This document shows, one piece after another, positions 20,378-29,514 of a DNA stretch of 64,000 nucleotides. Origin of the DNA: Chromohalobacter moromii (lineage in GTDB: Bacteria; Pseudomonadota; Gammaproteobacteria; Pseudomonadales; Halomonadaceae); the NCBI RefSeq assembly GCF_023091865.1, contig NZ_JAHXDI010000001.1:1178001-1242000 (forward strand), given 5' to 3'. Position numbers and translations under genes: made by a program. The notes below the pieces were generated by a model. That model was not told the DNA's origin. It searched no databases and saw only the letters and a program-made list of their open reading frames with translations. How positions within the stretch are numbered: the first letter of the stretch is position 1; every line of letters starts with the position of its first letter.

Positions 20378-22543
20378 TTGGCGGAAACGGCATCCCAGGC
20401 GCTCGATCCCGAGCTCAAGGCGACCATTCAGGCGGCCTACCGGCAGGTGCTCGAGGGGCTCGAGCTGACGCCGCGTTACGGTCAGCGCCTGATGATCGCC
20501 GAGATCGCGCGGACCTTGGGTGGCATCGAGGCAGATGACGCGGGGCGACGTCTCTCCAACGAGCATGTCTGCGTGCTGGAAGCGGGGACCGGCACTGGCA
20601 AGACGCTGGCCTATCTGCTTGCCGCGCTGCCCATCGCCCAGGCGCGCGGTAAGCGCCTGGTGATCTCCACCGCCACGGTGGCGCTACAAGAGCAGGTACT
20701 GCATCACGATCTGCCGGCCCTCAAGGCGCATAGCGGCCTCGATTTCGAATACGCCCTGGCCAAAGGCCGGGGGCGCTACCTGTGCGTGGCGCGACTCGAT
20801 CAGGCCCTGGAAGGTGGAGAAGACAATCCCACGCTGTCGCTTTTCGAAGAGGCGATGACGTCCCGCGACGGCGACGACTTCCAGGCCCTGGCGCACGAGA
20901 TGGCCGAGGCCTACTCGGCAGGGCGCTGGGAAGGGGATCGCGATAGCTGGCCGACGGGGATCGACGATGCCGATTGGCGCCGCCTGACCATCGATCATCG
21001 CCAGTGCACCAATCGTCGCTGTGGTCACTTCGGCGCCTGCGCCTTCTTTCGTGCCCGCCGTGGGCTCGATCAGGCCGATATCATCGTGGCCAATCACGAC
21101 CTGGTGCTGGCGGATCTTTCCTTGGGGGGCGGGTTGGTATTGCCATCGCCCAAGGAGTGCATCTACGTCTTCGATGAAGGGCACCATCTGCCCGATAAGG
21201 CTCTCGACCACTTTTATCACCGATTGCCGGTCAACGGTACGCTACGCTGGCTGCGCACGCTGAAGAAGTCGCTGACCGAGCTCAATACCGCGCTGGCCGT
21301 GCAGCCGACCTTGGCTCGCTTGTTAGGGAGCCTGCCTGAAGCCATCGCCGCGCTGGAGCCGCGCCTCGGCGAGGCGTTCGCGATGGGGCATCGTATCGCC
21401 GAGTTGGAGCATGGGCTGCCTGAAGAAGCCAGTGACGCCGTACATCACCGCTTCTCCATGGGGCGGGTGCCCGAGGCGCTTTCCGAGCAGGCCGGGGCGA
21501 TGGTCACGGCCTTCGCCGAGTTGTCGCGTACGCTCGAGAGCATGGCCGATATCCTGCGCGAGAGCCTCGATCCGGAAAAAGCCACGGGGCTGCCGCGCGA
21601 ACAGGCCGAGGCCTGGCTGCCGTTGATCGCTTTGCTGCACGGCCGTGCCCTGGAAGCGCATGCCTTGTGGCAAGCGTTGGCCACGGCGGACCCCGAGGAT
21701 GGTGTACCGCAAGCACGTTGGCTCACCTTCGAGCGTGTCGCCGGCGAGGCGGAATTGACGTTTTCGGCAAGCCCCGTCTCGGCCGCCGAGACCTTGGCCC
21801 GGCATTTGTGGGGCACATGCTATGGCGCGGTGGTGACCTCGGCGACGCTGACCGCGCTCAATCGCTTCGAGCGTTTGCAAGAGCGCGCCGGGCTTGCCAA
21901 TCGCTATCGCTATCAACGCCTGCCCAGCCCTTTCGATTATTCGCGAGCGGTGCTTAGCGTGCCGCCGGAAGCCGTCGACCCCAGCAATCGCGAAGCCCAC
22001 GAGCGTACGCTAATCGATTTCACCCAAGCGCTGGGCGAGCGTGAAGCCGTGCTCATGCTGTTTTCGTCACGCAAGCAGATGCGTGCCGTACTCGATGCGT
22101 TGCCAGAAGCGGTGCGTCAGCGGGTGCTAGCGCAGAATCACCTGCCCAAGCGTGAATTGCTGCAACGCCATCGCGCGCGTGTCGACGCCGGGGAGGGCAG
22201 TATCATCTTTGGGTTGGCGAGTTTCGCCGAGGGGATCGATCTGCCGGGTGAGTATCTCACTCATGTGGTGATCACCCGCCTGCCGTTCTCGGTGCCCGAT
22301 GACCCGGTGGGAGCGACCCTGGCGGAGTGGATCGAGAGTCGTGGCGGCAATCCGTTCATGCGCATTTCGGTGCCGGATGCCTCGATTCGTCTGGTCCAGG
22401 CCTGCGGTCGATTGATTCGCAAGGAAGCCGATCAGGGACGCATCACATTACTCGACCGCCGTGTCCTGACGCGCCGTTACGGACGGGCGCTGCTCGATTC
22501 CTTGCCGCCTTTCCGGCGCGAAATAGACGGTATGGCGCAATAA
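20378..22543 (+). CDS. DinG/YoaA-family ATP-dependent DNA helicase (XPD-like, Fe-S)
   Basis: SF2 5'-3' helicase of 721 residues. Features: Q-like region TPRYGQRLMIAEI, Walker A EAGTGTGKTLAYLL, a four-Cys Fe-S region (RYLCVARL ... CTNRRCGHFGACAFF), DEAH-box variant VFDEGHHLP, motif III region VVTSATLTAL, and C-terminal QACGRLIRKEADQG. A TTG start at 20378 is inferred: the first in-frame ATG would remove the Q-like region, and family members begin about here. Probably resolves R-loops, D-loops or G-quadruplexes. Its stop lies inside a repeat related to that at 4961. Confidence 0.88.
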   Translation: MAETASQALDPELKATIQAAYRQVLEGLELTPRYGQRLMIAEIARTLGGIEADDAGRRLSNEHVCVLEAGTGTGKTLAYLLAALPIAQARGKRLVISTATVALQEQVLHHDLPALKAHSGLDFEYALAKGRGRYLCVARLDQALEGGEDNPTLSLFEEAMTSRDGDDFQALAHEMAEAYSAGRWEGDRDSWPTGIDDADWRRLTIDHRQCTNRRCGHFGACAFFRARRGLDQADIIVANHDLVLADLSLGGGLVLPSPKECIYVFDEGHHLPDKALDHFYHRLPVNGTLRWLRTLKKSLTELNTALAVQPTLARLLGSLPEAIAALEPRLGEAFAMGHRIAELEHGLPEEASDAVHHRFSMGRVPEALSEQAGAMVTAFAELSRTLESMADILRESLDPEKATGLPREQAEAWLPLIALLHGRALEAHALWQALATADPEDGVPQARWLTFERVAGEAELTFSASPVSAAETLARHLWGTCYGAVVTSATLTALNRFERLQERAGLANRYRYQRLPSPFDYSRAVLSVPPEAVDPSNREAHERTLIDFTQALGEREAVLMLFSSRKQMRAVLDALPEAVRQRVLAQNHLPKRELLQRHRARVDAGEGSIIFGLASFAEGIDLPGEYLTHVVITRLPFSVPDDPVGATLAEWIESRGGNPFMRISVPDASIRLVQACGRLIRKEADQGRITLLDRRVLTRRYGRALLDSLPPFRREIDGMAQ

Positions 22544-22602
22544 GGCGCTTTTTAGACAGGGCTTAGGCACTGTTCGGACAGCCTGTTTCGAGCAATGCCT
22601 AG
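22541..22602. repeat. two adjacent copies of the TTAGGCAC-type palindromic repeat
   Basis: Unit A (22541-22565, TAAGGCGCT...GACAGGGCTTA) includes the helicase stop codon. Unit B starts at 22563 (TTAGGCACTGTTCGGACAG), with a distal inverted half TGCCTAG ending at 22602. Both resemble the palindrome at 4961-4986, and as there, the first unit overlaps a gene's stop codon. Confidence 0.6.
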
Positions 22603-22626
22603 CTCTCAAGCGATAGTCAGTGAGCT

Positions 22627-22649
22627 GACCCCGCAAGTGAAGCGGGGTC
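22627..22649. terminator. hairpin between converging helicase and DAHP synthase genes
   Basis: A perfect 8-bp stem GACCCCGC / GCGGGGTC with loop AAGTGAA. There is no strong T tract on either side. Bidirectional terminator or attenuating hairpin by position. Confidence 0.5.
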
Positions 22650-22661
22650 GTGGGGAGAGCC

Positions 22662-23741
22662 TTACTCGCCGCGCTGGCGCTGGGTCAGCACCGGCTTCAG
22701 CTTCTCGTTCATCTCACGCATGGCCGTTTCGGTCGTCGGCCAGTCGATGCAGGCGTCGGTAATTGAAACGCCGTACTGCAACTGCGAGCGATCCTCGGGA
22801 ATCTTCTGGTTGCCCCAGCCGATGTGCGACTCGACCATCAGTCCCATGATAGAGGTGTTGCCCTCGAGGATCTGGTTGGCGATGTTATCCATCACCAAGG
22901 GTTGCAAGGACGGATCCTTGTTGGAATTGGCGTGCGAGCAGTCGACCATGATGTTCGGTATCACGCCTGCATTACGCAGTTCCTTGTCGGCGAGGGTAAC
23001 GCTGACGCTGTCGTAATTGGGCTTGCCGTTGCCGCCGCGCAGCACGATATGGCCGTAGGGGTTGCCGCGCGTGCGAATCACGGCGACCTGTCCGCCTTGG
23101 TCGATACCCAGGAAATTGTGCGGGTGGGCAACGGACTTGAGCGCGTTGACGGCGACATCGAGACTGCCGTCGGTACCGTTCTTGAAACCGACCGGCGACG
23201 ACAGGCCGGACGCCATCTCGCGGTGTGTCTGGGACTCGGTGGTGCGTGCTCCAATGGCCGACCAACTGATGCAATCTTGCAAATACTGCGGCGAGATGGG
23301 ATCGAGCGCCTCGGTGGCCAGTGGTAGGCCCATTTCGGCGAGTTCCACCAGAAGGCGCCGGGCGGTGCGCAGCCCTTCCTGAATGTCGAAGGTGTCGTCG
23401 AGGTGCGGGTCGTTGATCAGCCCCTTCCAGCCGACGGTGGTGCGTGGCTTCTCGAAATACACGCGCATCACGACGTACAGGCTATCGCTCACCTCGTCGG
23501 CTAGCTGGCGCAGGCGGCGGGCATAATCGCGTGCCGCGTCCACATCGTGAATCGAGCAGGGGCCGATGACGACGACGAGACGCGGGTCGTCGCCGTCGAG
23601 AATCCGTTGAACGGTTCGGCGACCTTCGAGTACCGTGCGCTCCGCCTCCTCGGAAAGGGGAATTTCACGCTTGAGCGCTTCGGGTGTGACCAGTACGTCC
23701 TGGGAAAGGACGTTAATGTTATTGACCTGCTGTTCTGACAT
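22662..23741 (-). CDS. 3-deoxy-7-phosphoheptulonate (DAHP) synthase, class I AroFGH type
   Basis: First step of the shikimate pathway: phosphoenolpyruvate plus erythrose 4-phosphate give DAHP. 359 residues, typical of the class I alpha group. Active-site blocks: VVIGPCSIHD (metal Cys), VVMRVYFEKPRTTVGWKGLINDP, SWSAIGARTTESQTHR, GFKNGTDG, and VDCSHANSNK (metal His). C-terminal GVSITDACIDWPTTE. Which aromatic amino acid inhibits it (AroG, AroF or AroH type) cannot be told confidently by eye. Monocistronic, convergent with the helicase. Confidence 0.94.
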   Translation of the reverse strand: MSEQQVNNINVLSQDVLVTPEALKREIPLSEEAERTVLEGRRTVQRILDGDDPRLVVVIGPCSIHDVDAARDYARRLRQLADEVSDSLYVVMRVYFEKPRTTVGWKGLINDPHLDDTFDIQEGLRTARRLLVELAEMGLPLATEALDPISPQYLQDCISWSAIGARTTESQTHREMASGLSSPVGFKNGTDGSLDVAVNALKSVAHPHNFLGIDQGGQVAVIRTRGNPYGHIVLRGGNGKPNYDSVSVTLADKELRNAGVIPNIMVDCSHANSNKDPSLQPLVMDNIANQILEGNTSIMGLMVESHIGWGNQKIPEDRSQLQYGVSITDACIDWPTTETAMREMNEKLKPVLTQRQRGE

Positions 23742-24128
23742 TCCGCTACCTGTAGATATGTGTCGCGAAGGGCATCGGTTTCGCTTGCAAAGAAGCGCTA
23801 CTATCGCTTGTCGGCGCCGGGAAAATCAATGTCATGGCCGAACTTCTCGCCATGATGGCGGTCAATGCTCGGATGCCATCAGCGCATCCGCCGCTTTATC
23901 GTCTTGATGGGGCGGGCAGAAAAAGGAACACTAGGCACTACTTAAGTTAAGCAAGTGGATCGGCCACATGACCCTAGGTCTTCGCCCAATTTCGTCTATT
24001 ACTTTGATTATTCAGCGCCCCGTGGGCTCGACTGGAACATGATGACCACACAGCAGATACGATCTTCCTGCGCTGGCGCCGTTGTCGGCGCTTCGCTTTA
24101 TAGTGCCTCCGGCATGGGGGAGAAATGA
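23742..24128. other. 387-bp divergent intergenic region before rpoE
   Basis: Should hold promoters for DAHP synthase (-) and rpoE (+). No ORF, tRNA or clear sigma-E autoregulatory promoter was found. Inverted short motifs AGGCACTA (23933) and TAGTGCCT (24101) echo the dispersed repeat but are far apart. nadB, often next to rpoE, is absent. Confidence 0.6.
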
Positions 24129-24734
24129 ATGGGCACTAGGGAAACCGACCACCAGCTCGTCGAGCGTGCCCAGAAGGGAGACACCCGGGCTTTCGATCTT
24201 CTGGTCAAAAAGTACCAGCACAAGATTCTCGGCTTGATTGGGCGTTATGTGAATGATCCCGCCGAGGTGCAGGATGTCGCTCAAGAAGCCTTCATCAAGG
24301 CGTATCGCGCCTTGAGCAAGTTTCGCTCCGATAGTGCCTTTTATACGTGGATGTATCGCATCGCCATCAACACCGCCAAGAATCATCTCGTTTCTCGCGG
24401 GCGACGACCGCCGGGCAGCGACATGGATATCGCGGATGCCGAGGTGCTCGATCATAGCGGTCGTCTTTCCGATATTGAGACCCCTGAAGCCGCCATGCAG
24501 CGCGATCAGCTCGAGGCGGTGGTGTTCGAGGCCATCGAGAACCTGCCGGAAGATCTACGGACCGCGATTACCTTGCGCGAGATGGACGGTCTCGCCTATG
24601 AAGATATCGCCAATATCATGCAGTGTCCGGTGGGTACGGTGCGCTCGCGCATCTTCAGGGCGCGTGAAGCGGTGGATAAAGCCATCGAGCCGATGCTCAA
24701 CGCACCGCGTCAAGCCGATGCCACGGTCGAGTGA
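24129..24734 (+). CDS. rpoE: RNA polymerase sigma factor RpoE/AlgU (ECF, envelope stress)
   Basis: Extracytoplasmic sigma factor of 201 residues controlling the envelope-stress regulon. Sigma region 2 includes YVNDPAEVQDVAQEAFIKAYRAL and FYTWMYRIAINTAKNHLVS; region 4 has LPEDLRTAITLREMDGLAYEDIA followed by PVGTVRSRIFRAREA. The ATG at 24129 has a GGGGGAG site upstream. It is followed by its anti-sigma factor, degP and lepA, the AlgU locus order of Pseudomonas. Activity is presumably released by RseA proteolysis. Confidence 0.96.
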   Translation: MGTRETDHQLVERAQKGDTRAFDLLVKKYQHKILGLIGRYVNDPAEVQDVAQEAFIKAYRALSKFRSDSAFYTWMYRIAINTAKNHLVSRGRRPPGSDMDIADAEVLDHSGRLSDIETPEAAMQRDQLEAVVFEAIENLPEDLRTAITLREMDGLAYEDIANIMQCPVGTVRSRIFRAREAVDKAIEPMLNAPRQADATVE

Positions 24735-24778
24735 TCAAGGCGGGTGATAAAAAAGTGTCGCTCGACGCATGCAAAATT

Positions 24779-24806
24779 GAACTGTCCGGCGCCTTTGACG
24801 TCTCAA
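24779..24806 (+). promoter_or_regulatory. candidate sigma-E promoter for rseA
   Basis: GAACTG, a 16-bp spacer, then TCTCAA, against the sigma-E/AlgU consensus GAACTT-N16/17-TCTGA. It lies in the 221-bp gap between rpoE and rseA, about 150 bp before the rseA ATG. It would let the anti-sigma factor be induced separately from rpoE. Not tested. Confidence 0.4.
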
Positions 24807-24955
24807 CGGGTACCAGTGGAATGAGTGGGCGCTACCGCGTCAGGTGGGCAAGGCGCTCGTGCAAGATATCAAGAAAAGGTGTTGCCACACGTGAAACGCT
24901 GCGTAGCGCCCAGTAGACGATGGGCATTCGTCTTCTCGAATGTGAGGGTGTAGGT

Positions 24956-25711
24956 ATGAATCAGAACGTGCGAGAGTCCTTGTCCGCACTGATGGATAAC
25001 GAGGGCGACGAGCTTGAGGTACGCCGTGTCATGAGGTCGTTGCAAGACGCCCCTGAAGACGCCGAAACATGGCGGCGTTATCACTTGGCGCGCAGCATGA
25101 TGCAGCGTGATCGTGGTGTGGATGTCAGTGCGGATCTTTCCGCCGGTGTAATGGCACGCTTGGCTGATGAGCCCGGGGTGCAGGAAGCGACGACCTCCGG
25201 CTCGCGTCGTGCGGTGCCGTTTTCCTTTGCAGGAAGTGCCGCCATTGCGGCTGCGGTGTCGTTGATGGTCATCACCGGCGTTCAGGTATATAACGCCAAT
25301 TCGCCGAGCGGTATCAGCGGTGAAGGCGCCGAGTTCGCTAGCGGTAACGCCTCTTCCGGCGAAGGCGGTGCAAGCGTGCAGCCAGCATCGCTGCAAAGCG
25401 CGCCCTCAGGGGGCGCGGTCGGTGCCAGGCTCGCAAGTTTCGGCGGTGACAGTACCGGGTTCTTGACCTCGTCTGGGGCGAATCCGGTATTTCCCAGCCT
25501 CGCGCCTTCGGGGCCCGGTGGCGCTATGGAAGCCAGCATGGACGCGTCGCTCTTTTCCGACTCTCCACGTCAGGCGTCACGTAGCGACGATGAACAGGCG
25601 CGTCTTCTGCAAGCGTACTTGAACCAGCAGGCCGGTGGTACGAACGAGGCTTGGATGTCGTCTTCTCGGACATCCGATGGGGCGGGTGCCGAGGTGTCGC
25701 GCCAGCGTTAA
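24956..25711 (+). CDS. rseA: RseA/MucA-family anti-sigma-E factor
   Basis: Single-pass inner-membrane anti-sigma factor, 251 residues. The cytosolic N-terminal domain MNQNVRESLSALMDNEGDELE binds sigma-E; a membrane helix lies near residues 85-107 (GSAAIAAAVSLMVITGVQVY); the periplasmic part is Gly/Ser/Ala-rich and ends with LLQAYLNQQAGG, like MucA. ATG 24956 begins exactly at the family N-terminus and has a GAGGGTGTAGG leader; an upstream ATG at 24920 would add 12 unrelated residues. Unlike Pseudomonas and E. coli, no rseB/mucB follows. Confidence 0.9.
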   Translation: MNQNVRESLSALMDNEGDELEVRRVMRSLQDAPEDAETWRRYHLARSMMQRDRGVDVSADLSAGVMARLADEPGVQEATTSGSRRAVPFSFAGSAAIAAAVSLMVITGVQVYNANSPSGISGEGAEFASGNASSGEGGASVQPASLQSAPSGGAVGARLASFGGDSTGFLTSSGANPVFPSLAPSGPGGAMEASMDASLFSDSPRQASRSDDEQARLLQAYLNQQAGGTNEAWMSSSRTSDGAGAEVSRQR

Positions 25712-25761
25712 TTCAACGCCGTCAGGCGTTCGCGTGTGACGCTTTCGTCGATCACTGCGCC

Positions 25762-25796
25762 AAGGCGCGTCGCCTGTTATCAGGGGCGCGCCTTTT
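25762..25796 (+). terminator. terminator after rseA
   Basis: Stem AAGGCGCG / CGCGCCTT with an inner CCTG / CAGG pair, followed by TTTT. It lies 50 bp after the rseA stop and separates rpoE-rseA from degP. Confidence 0.7.
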
Positions 25797-25902
25797 GTCG
25801 TTTTGCGCTCGTCGCTATCTATGTAGCAGGGGCTGAGTGCGGCTGGAAGGTACCCAGGTAGCGCCTGGGACCCGTTGCGTTAAACTAATTACGTTGTTCA
25901 GT

Positions 25903-25929
25903 GAACTCTTGTCCCGTTAGTGTATCAAT
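25903..25929 (+). promoter_or_regulatory. candidate sigma-E promoter for degP
   Basis: GAACTC, a 16-bp spacer, TCAAT, close to the sigma-E/AlgU consensus GAACTT-N16/17-TCTGA. It is about 125 bp upstream of the degP ATG. degP/htrA is a classic sigma-E target in E. coli, which supports the reading. Confidence 0.45.
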
Positions 25930-26053
25930 GGAGTTGGCGATGCTAGATTTCTTAGCCGTCGACCCATGGTCAGCCGGTAATGCACACCGGCCCCTTGTCA
26001 ATGTGACTCCTCGTTTTGGTTAACGAGTTCACGCTTTTCATCAGGAGTCTTTT

Positions 26054-27487
26054 ATGCAACGTCTCTCTCGTTATGTCACTCCACTGTTATTGGCGTTCGT
26101 AGCGCTATGCGCTGCGCAGTTCGCTCAGGCGCGCGAATTGCCGGACTTCACTCAATTGGTCGAAGACGCCGCGCCGGGCGTCGTCAACATCTCCACTACG
26201 AGCACGGTCGATACACGGGCCATGCAGGGCTCGCCATTCGGTGAACAGGGCGTCCCCGATATCTTTCGTCACTTCTTCGGCGATCAGATGCCGCCCATGA
26301 CGCCGGGAACGCCTGGTCAGGGTAGTCAAGAGCGCCACTCACTGGGATCGGGGTTCGTCATCAGTCATGACGGTTACATCATGACCAACGCCCATGTGGT
26401 AGACGGTGCCGACGAGATCGTGGTGAGACTCAACGACCGCCGCGAGCTCGAGGCCACGCTAGTGGGCGCCGACAAGAAAACCGACGTCGCCGTGCTCAAG
26501 GTCGATGCCGACGATTTGCCGACACTCGACATGGGAGACTCCGACGATCTGCAGGTGGGTGAATGGGTCGCAGCCATCGGCTCGCCTTTCGGGTTCGATC
26601 ATTCGGTCACTGCAGGAATCGTCAGCGCCATCAATCGTACTCTGCCGAGTGACGCCTACGTCCCCTTCATCCAGACCGATGTGGCGATCAACCCCGGTAA
26701 CTCCGGTGGCCCCTTGTTCAACCTCGATGGAAAGGTCGTGGGCATCAACTCGCAGATCTACACCCGTAGCGGTGGCTTCATGGGTGTTTCCTTCGCCATT
26801 CCGATCAACGTGGCAATGGACATCGCCGATCAGTTGAAAGACTCCGGCCACGTGAGCCGCGGGTGGCTCGGAGTGGTGATCCAGCCCGTGTCGAACGATT
26901 TGGCGGAATCCTTCGGTCTCGACGATACGCGTGGTGCGTTGATTGCCGATGTCAGCGAAGACAGCCCTGCCAGTGAGGCTGGACTCAAGGCTGGCGATGT
27001 GGTGCTCGCGGTCGACGACGAAAAGGTCGAGGACTCCACCACCTTGCCCCGTTTGGTGGGCCGTGTGTCGCCTGGCGATGACGTGACGCTGAACATCCTG
27101 CGTGATGGCGAGCCTCAGAAGATCGAAGTCACCGTAGGCAATTGGCCGAAAGAGGGCAAAATGGCTTCCAGCCAACAGCACTCTGAAAACGATAGCCAAT
27201 CGCGCCTGGGTGTCGCGGTCAGTGACCTCGACGATCAGATGCGCAGTCAACTCGACGTCGACAACGGCGTCGTGGTGCGTCAGCTCGATCCACGCGGTGC
27301 CGCGGCCGCCGCCGGGATCGCGCGCGGTGACGTCATCGTCAGCTTCGATAGCACCGCCATCGAGGACACCGATGCCTTGATCGAGGCGGTGGAGAACGCG
27401 CCGACCGACCGTGCCATCCCGGTGCGTATCGTTCGCGAGGGGCGTTCGCTGTTCGTGGCGCTGCGGCTGCAGTCTGCCGATGAATGA
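26054..27487 (+). CDS. degP: periplasmic serine protease/chaperone DegP (MucD, HtrA)
   Basis: Periplasmic quality-control protease, 477 residues, with a signal peptide cut near QFAQA|RELPDF. The catalytic triad is His in MTNAHVVDG, Asp in KKTDVAVLKV and Ser in NPGNSGGPLF. Two PDZ domains follow: the first with RGWLGVVIQPVS, the second with RLGVAVSDLDDQ. It has an AGGAG site just before ATG. In Pseudomonas this orthologue (MucD) degrades misfolded envelope proteins and damps sigma-E activation. Followed by lepA. Confidence 0.95.
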   Translation: MQRLSRYVTPLLLAFVALCAAQFAQARELPDFTQLVEDAAPGVVNISTTSTVDTRAMQGSPFGEQGVPDIFRHFFGDQMPPMTPGTPGQGSQERHSLGSGFVISHDGYIMTNAHVVDGADEIVVRLNDRRELEATLVGADKKTDVAVLKVDADDLPTLDMGDSDDLQVGEWVAAIGSPFGFDHSVTAGIVSAINRTLPSDAYVPFIQTDVAINPGNSGGPLFNLDGKVVGINSQIYTRSGGFMGVSFAIPINVAMDIADQLKDSGHVSRGWLGVVIQPVSNDLAESFGLDDTRGALIADVSEDSPASEAGLKAGDVVLAVDDEKVEDSTTLPRLVGRVSPGDDVTLNILRDGEPQKIEVTVGNWPKEGKMASSQQHSENDSQSRLGVAVSDLDDQMRSQLDVDNGVVVRQLDPRGAAAAAGIARGDVIVSFDSTAIEDTDALIEAVENAPTDRAIPVRIVREGRSLFVALRLQSADE

Positions 27488-27517
27488 CGCCGGATCGGCG
27501 TGCCGACGCTAGGAATC

Positions 27518-27541
27518 GAGGCCCCGCTCCGCCGGGGTCTC
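27518..27541 (+). terminator. hairpin after degP
   Basis: GAGGCCCCG / CGGGGTCTC (one G-T pair) with loop CTCCGC, about 30 bp past degP. There is no T tract, so termination may be weak or rho-assisted. Confidence 0.4.
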
Positions 27542-27682
27542 GTCATGTCGATCACGCGCCCTCGCTGTCCATGAAGGGTGCTTGCCGGTACAATGCCTTT
27601 CAATTGAATGCCCGTCGGTCCGCGTACGCTTGCCTCGCGGTATTGCTTGGCCGGATCGTGTTTCTGACTCAGGTAGGACTTG

Positions 27683-29503
27683 ATGAGCCGCGACGAAAAT
27701 AACGCAACGCTTCCACTCATTCGCAATTTTTCCATCATTGCCCACATCGACCACGGCAAGTCGACGCTTTCCGACCGCATCATCCAGATCTGCGGTGGCT
27801 TGACCGAGCGCGAGACGAAGGAGCAGGTGCTCGACTCCATGGATCTCGAGCGTGAGCGAGGCATCACCATCAAGGCTCAGTCCGTGACGCTGGACTACAA
27901 GGCCGAGGATGGTCAGGTCTATCAGCTCAACTTCATCGATACGCCGGGCCACGTCGACTTTTCCTACGAAGTGTCGCGCTCGCTTTATGCCTGCGAGGGC
28001 GCGTTGTTGGTGGTCGATGCGGCGCAAGGCGTCGAAGCGCAATCGGTGGCCAATTGCTACACGGCGGTGGAGCAAGGGCTCGAAGTCTTGCCGGTCCTCA
28101 ACAAGATCGACCTGCCTCAGGCCGACCCCGATCGCGTTGCCCATGAGGTAGAGGAGATCATCGGCATCGATGCTTCCGATGCCTGTCAGGTCTCCGCGAA
28201 GAGTGGCCTGGGCATGGAAGCCTTGCTCGAGCGTCTAGTGCGTGATGTGCCGCCACCCAAGGGCGATCCCGAGGCGCCGTTGCAGGCGTTGATCGTCGAC
28301 TCGTGGTTCGACAATTACCTGGGCGTGATTTCCCTGGTGCGCCTCTTCGACGGCACGATCAAGAAGGGTGACAAGATCCGCATGAAGTCCACCGAGCGGG
28401 CCTGGGAGGTCAGTGAAGTCGGTATCTTCACGCCCAAGCGCAAGCAAACCGGTGTTCTGCGTGCCGGTGAAGTCGGTTTCGTCGTGGCGGGCATCAAGGA
28501 CATTCACGGCGCGCCGGTGGGCGACACTATCGTGCACGCCAAGGGCGGCGATGACGTCGCGCGCCTGCCCGGGTTCCAGAAGGTCAAGCCCCAGGTCTAT
28601 GCGGGCATGTTTCCGGTCAGCTCCGACGATTACGAAGACTTCCGCGATGCGCTGGAGAAACTGGCTCTCAACGATGCGTCGCTGGATTACGAGCCGGAGA
28701 ACTCCGATGCATTGGGCTTCGGTTTCCGCGTCGGCTTCCTCGGCACCTTGCACATGGAGATCATCCAGGAACGTCTCGAGCGTGAGTACGACCTGGACCT
28801 TTTGACCACGGCGCCGACGGTCATCTACGAGTTGGTCATGAAGGACGGTGAGATACGTTACGTATCCAATCCGTCCAAATTGCCGGACATGGCCGACATC
28901 GAAGAGATGCGCGAGCCCATCGTGCGTGCCAGCATTCTGGTGCCGCAGGAATACGTCGGCAATGTCATCACCGAGTGCGAGCAGCGTCGCGGGACACAGC
29001 TCGACATGCTGTTCCTGGGCAGTCAGATTCAGCTCACCTATGAGTTGCCGATGAGCGAAGTGGTGATGGACTTCTTCGATCGCTTGAAGTCGATCTCCAA
29101 AGGCTATGCCTCGCTCGAATATAACTTCGAGCGTTTCGAAGCCGCCAATCTCGTACGTCTCGATGTATTGATCAACGGCGACCGCGTCGATGCGCTTGCC
29201 ACCATCGTGCACCGCGATCACGCTCATCAGCGTGGGCGCGCGCTAGTGGAAAAGATGAAAGAGCTGATTCCGCGGCAGATGTTCGATGTTGCCATTCAGG
29301 CGACGTTGGGTGGTCAGGTCGTTGCGCGCTCGACCGTCAAGGCGTTGCGCAAGAACGTGACCGCCAAGTGCTACGGCGGCGACGTGACCCGTAAGCGGAA
29401 ATTGCTCGAAAAGCAAAAGGCAGGCAAAAAGCGCATGAAGCAGGTAGGTAAAGTGGAAATTCCCCAGGATGCCTTCCTTGCTGTCCTCAAGATGAATGAT
29501 TAG
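27683..29503 (+). CDS. lepA: elongation factor 4 (LepA GTPase)
   Basis: Ribosome-associated translational GTPase, 606 residues. GTP-binding motifs: [12 protein letters not shown] (G1), [11 protein letters not shown] (G2), [14 protein letters not shown] (G3), [10 protein letters not shown] (G4), SAKSGLG (G5). The LepA-specific C-terminal domain ends [19 protein letters not shown] 27683 (MSRDENN) is preferred over the TTG one codon earlier. First gene of the conserved lepA-lepB-rnc-era-recO-pdxJ run. Confidence 0.97.
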   Translation: MSRDENNATLPLIRNFSIIAHIDHGKSTLSDRIIQICGGLTERETKEQVLDSMDLERERGITIKAQSVTLDYKAEDGQVYQLNFIDTPGHVDFSYEVSRSLYACEGALLVVDAAQGVEAQSVANCYTAVEQGLEVLPVLNKIDLPQADPDRVAHEVEEIIGIDASDACQVSAKSGLGMEALLERLVRDVPPPKGDPEAPLQALIVDSWFDNYLGVISLVRLFDGTIKKGDKIRMKSTERAWEVSEVGIFTPKRKQTGVLRAGEVGFVVAGIKDIHGAPVGDTIVHAKGGDDVARLPGFQKVKPQVYAGMFPVSSDDYEDFRDALEKLALNDASLDYEPENSDALGFGFRVGFLGTLHMEIIQERLEREYDLDLLTTAPTVIYELVMKDGEIRYVSNPSKLPDMADIEEMREPIVRASILVPQEYVGNVITECEQRRGTQLDMLFLGSQIQLTYELPMSEVVMDFFDRLKSISKGYASLEYNFERFEAANLVRLDVLINGDRVDALATIVHRDHAHQRGRALVEKMKELIPRQMFDVAIQATLGGQVVARSTVKALRKNVTAKCYGGDVTRKRKLLEKQKAGKKRMKQVGKVEIPQDAFLAVLKMND

Positions 29504-29514
29504 GAATCAGAGCC

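Larger units (their letters stand above)
25712..26053. other. 342-bp intergenic region, rseA to degP
   Basis: Where mucB and mucC would sit in Pseudomonas. It holds a terminator, a second hairpin (25849-25872, CCCAGG / CCTGGG stem) and a candidate sigma-E promoter. No ORF of credible coding character is present. Confidence 0.7.

Noticed and set aside
24731-24916. 61-codon frame between rpoE and rseA
   Set aside because: Overlaps the rpoE end, has no family similarity, and sits across a likely sigma-E promoter.
28235-29227. 330-codon frame antisense to lepA
   Set aside because: Lies wholly within lepA and shows only low-complexity His/Asp/Val composition.
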